IMG/VR virus record: IMGVR_UViG_3300042987_000510
Location: 1-24,085 of that record
Direction: 5' to 3' (one strand)
DNA length: 24,085 nucleotides
From: a virus
The translations under genes were made by a program, and so were the position numbers. The notes beneath the pieces were generated by a model that did no database searches, was not told the origin of the DNA, and saw only the letters and a program-made list of their open reading frames with translations. Positions 23,821 through 24,085 of the stretch are shown piece by piece (the stretch's first letter is position 1; each line of letters opens with the position of its first letter).

Positions 23821-24085
23821 GTCTCAGCGCCTCACAAAGATCGGCCACCAGCAGACGTGGTGCCTTGTCACTCGACAGGTGTGCGTCCATCGACTCGTGC
23901 AGCTTCTCGTGCTCTGGCAGACCTATGACACTGTACTGCTTGCCCATGGCCGTGGCGAGATCCACGACTCGGAAGGCGGGCAGACACTTGGGCACCAGCA
24001 CCTCATGCGGATTAGCGTTATTCACGGCGTCCAGAACGAATGAGACAGCCTGCCAACGCGTCATCCAGAAACGGGTGCAGTTGGG
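23810..24085 (-). CDS. PseB/CapD-type UDP-sugar dehydratase, C-terminal end (cut by right edge)
   Basis: The frame is open to the right edge, so only the last 91 residues are visible. They begin NCTRFWMTRWQAVSFVLDAV, which is the TRFW.T..QAV.FVL element of PseB/FlaA1-type short-chain dehydrogenases, followed by HEVLVPKCLPAFRVVDLATA and VIGLPEHEKLHESMD, equal to the family's EIFVPK.PS...VDLA.A and IG.RPGEKLHE.M elements. The first internal ATG at 24064 lies inside this homology and is not the true start. Such enzymes act on UDP-GlcNAc by C4,C6-dehydration with C5-epimerisation (PseB) and would give the first step of the pathway. A CapD- or FnlA-type specificity is possible. Confidence 0.82.
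   Translation of the reverse strand, partial: PNCTRFWMTRWQAVSFVLDAVNNANPHEVLVPKCLPAFRVVDLATAMGKQYSVIGLPEHEKLHESMDAHLSSDKAPRLLVADLCEALRHVP

Noticed and set aside
1-24085. Prophage, diversity-generating retroelement, CRISPR array or tRNA genes
   Set aside because: I saw no integrase, attachment repeat, reverse transcriptase, template/variable repeat pair, regularly spaced repeats or tRNA-like cloverleaf in the window.

Overview
The window is tail-less of any host gene: it is a fragment of a double-stranded DNA bacteriophage genome with podovirus-type (T7-like) virion architecture. All 31 genes I support lie on the minus strand, so transcription runs from high to low coordinates. Base composition is high in G+C throughout (by eye), which suggests a phage of a high-G+C host, probably a proteobacterium; I cannot name the host. 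No integrase, repressor/integration cassette, tRNA or CRISPR array is visible, so there is no evidence for a prophage.

Region A (about 24085 down to 18293) is a sugar-biosynthesis operon. In transcription order it encodes the C-terminal end of a PseB/CapD-type UDP-sugar dehydratase (cut by the window edge), a short DegT/PseC-type aminotransferase, a DUF6378-type small phage protein, an unknown 98-residue protein, a PseF-type CMP-nonulosonate cytidylyltransferase, a pseudaminic-acid-associated methyltransferase, a PseA/WbpG-type amidotransferase, a HisF-type ammonia-channelling partner, a GNAT acetyltransferase and a PseI/NeuB-type nonulosonate synthase. Together they could make most of a CMP-activated pseudaminic-acid-like sugar, probably carrying an acetamidino group and a methyl group. 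The UDP-sugar hydrolase (PseG) and a HisH glutaminase are not in view and may lie to the right or be supplied by the host.

Region B (18293 to 17551) is the junction: a small helix-turn-helix protein, a short A+T-richer gap and a putative small terminase subunit.

Region C (17541 to 1) is the packaging and virion module: three small proteins, a Rossmann-like DUF115-resembling protein, large terminase, a GNAT protein, a small connector-region protein, portal, a Bbp19-like protein, scaffold, major capsid protein, a decoration-like protein, two small structural proteins, a tail tubular A-like adaptor, a 1292-residue tail protein with a probable seven-bladed beta-propeller insertion, and three internal virion/DNA-ejection proteins, the last cut by the left edge.

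Nearly all genes are joined by short stop/start overlaps (ATGA, GTGA, TGATG, TAATG), implying translational coupling along long polycistronic messages. The main biological idea is that this phage carries its own nonulosonic-acid pathway directly upstream of its head and tail genes, so the sugar could decorate virions or remodel the host surface during infection.
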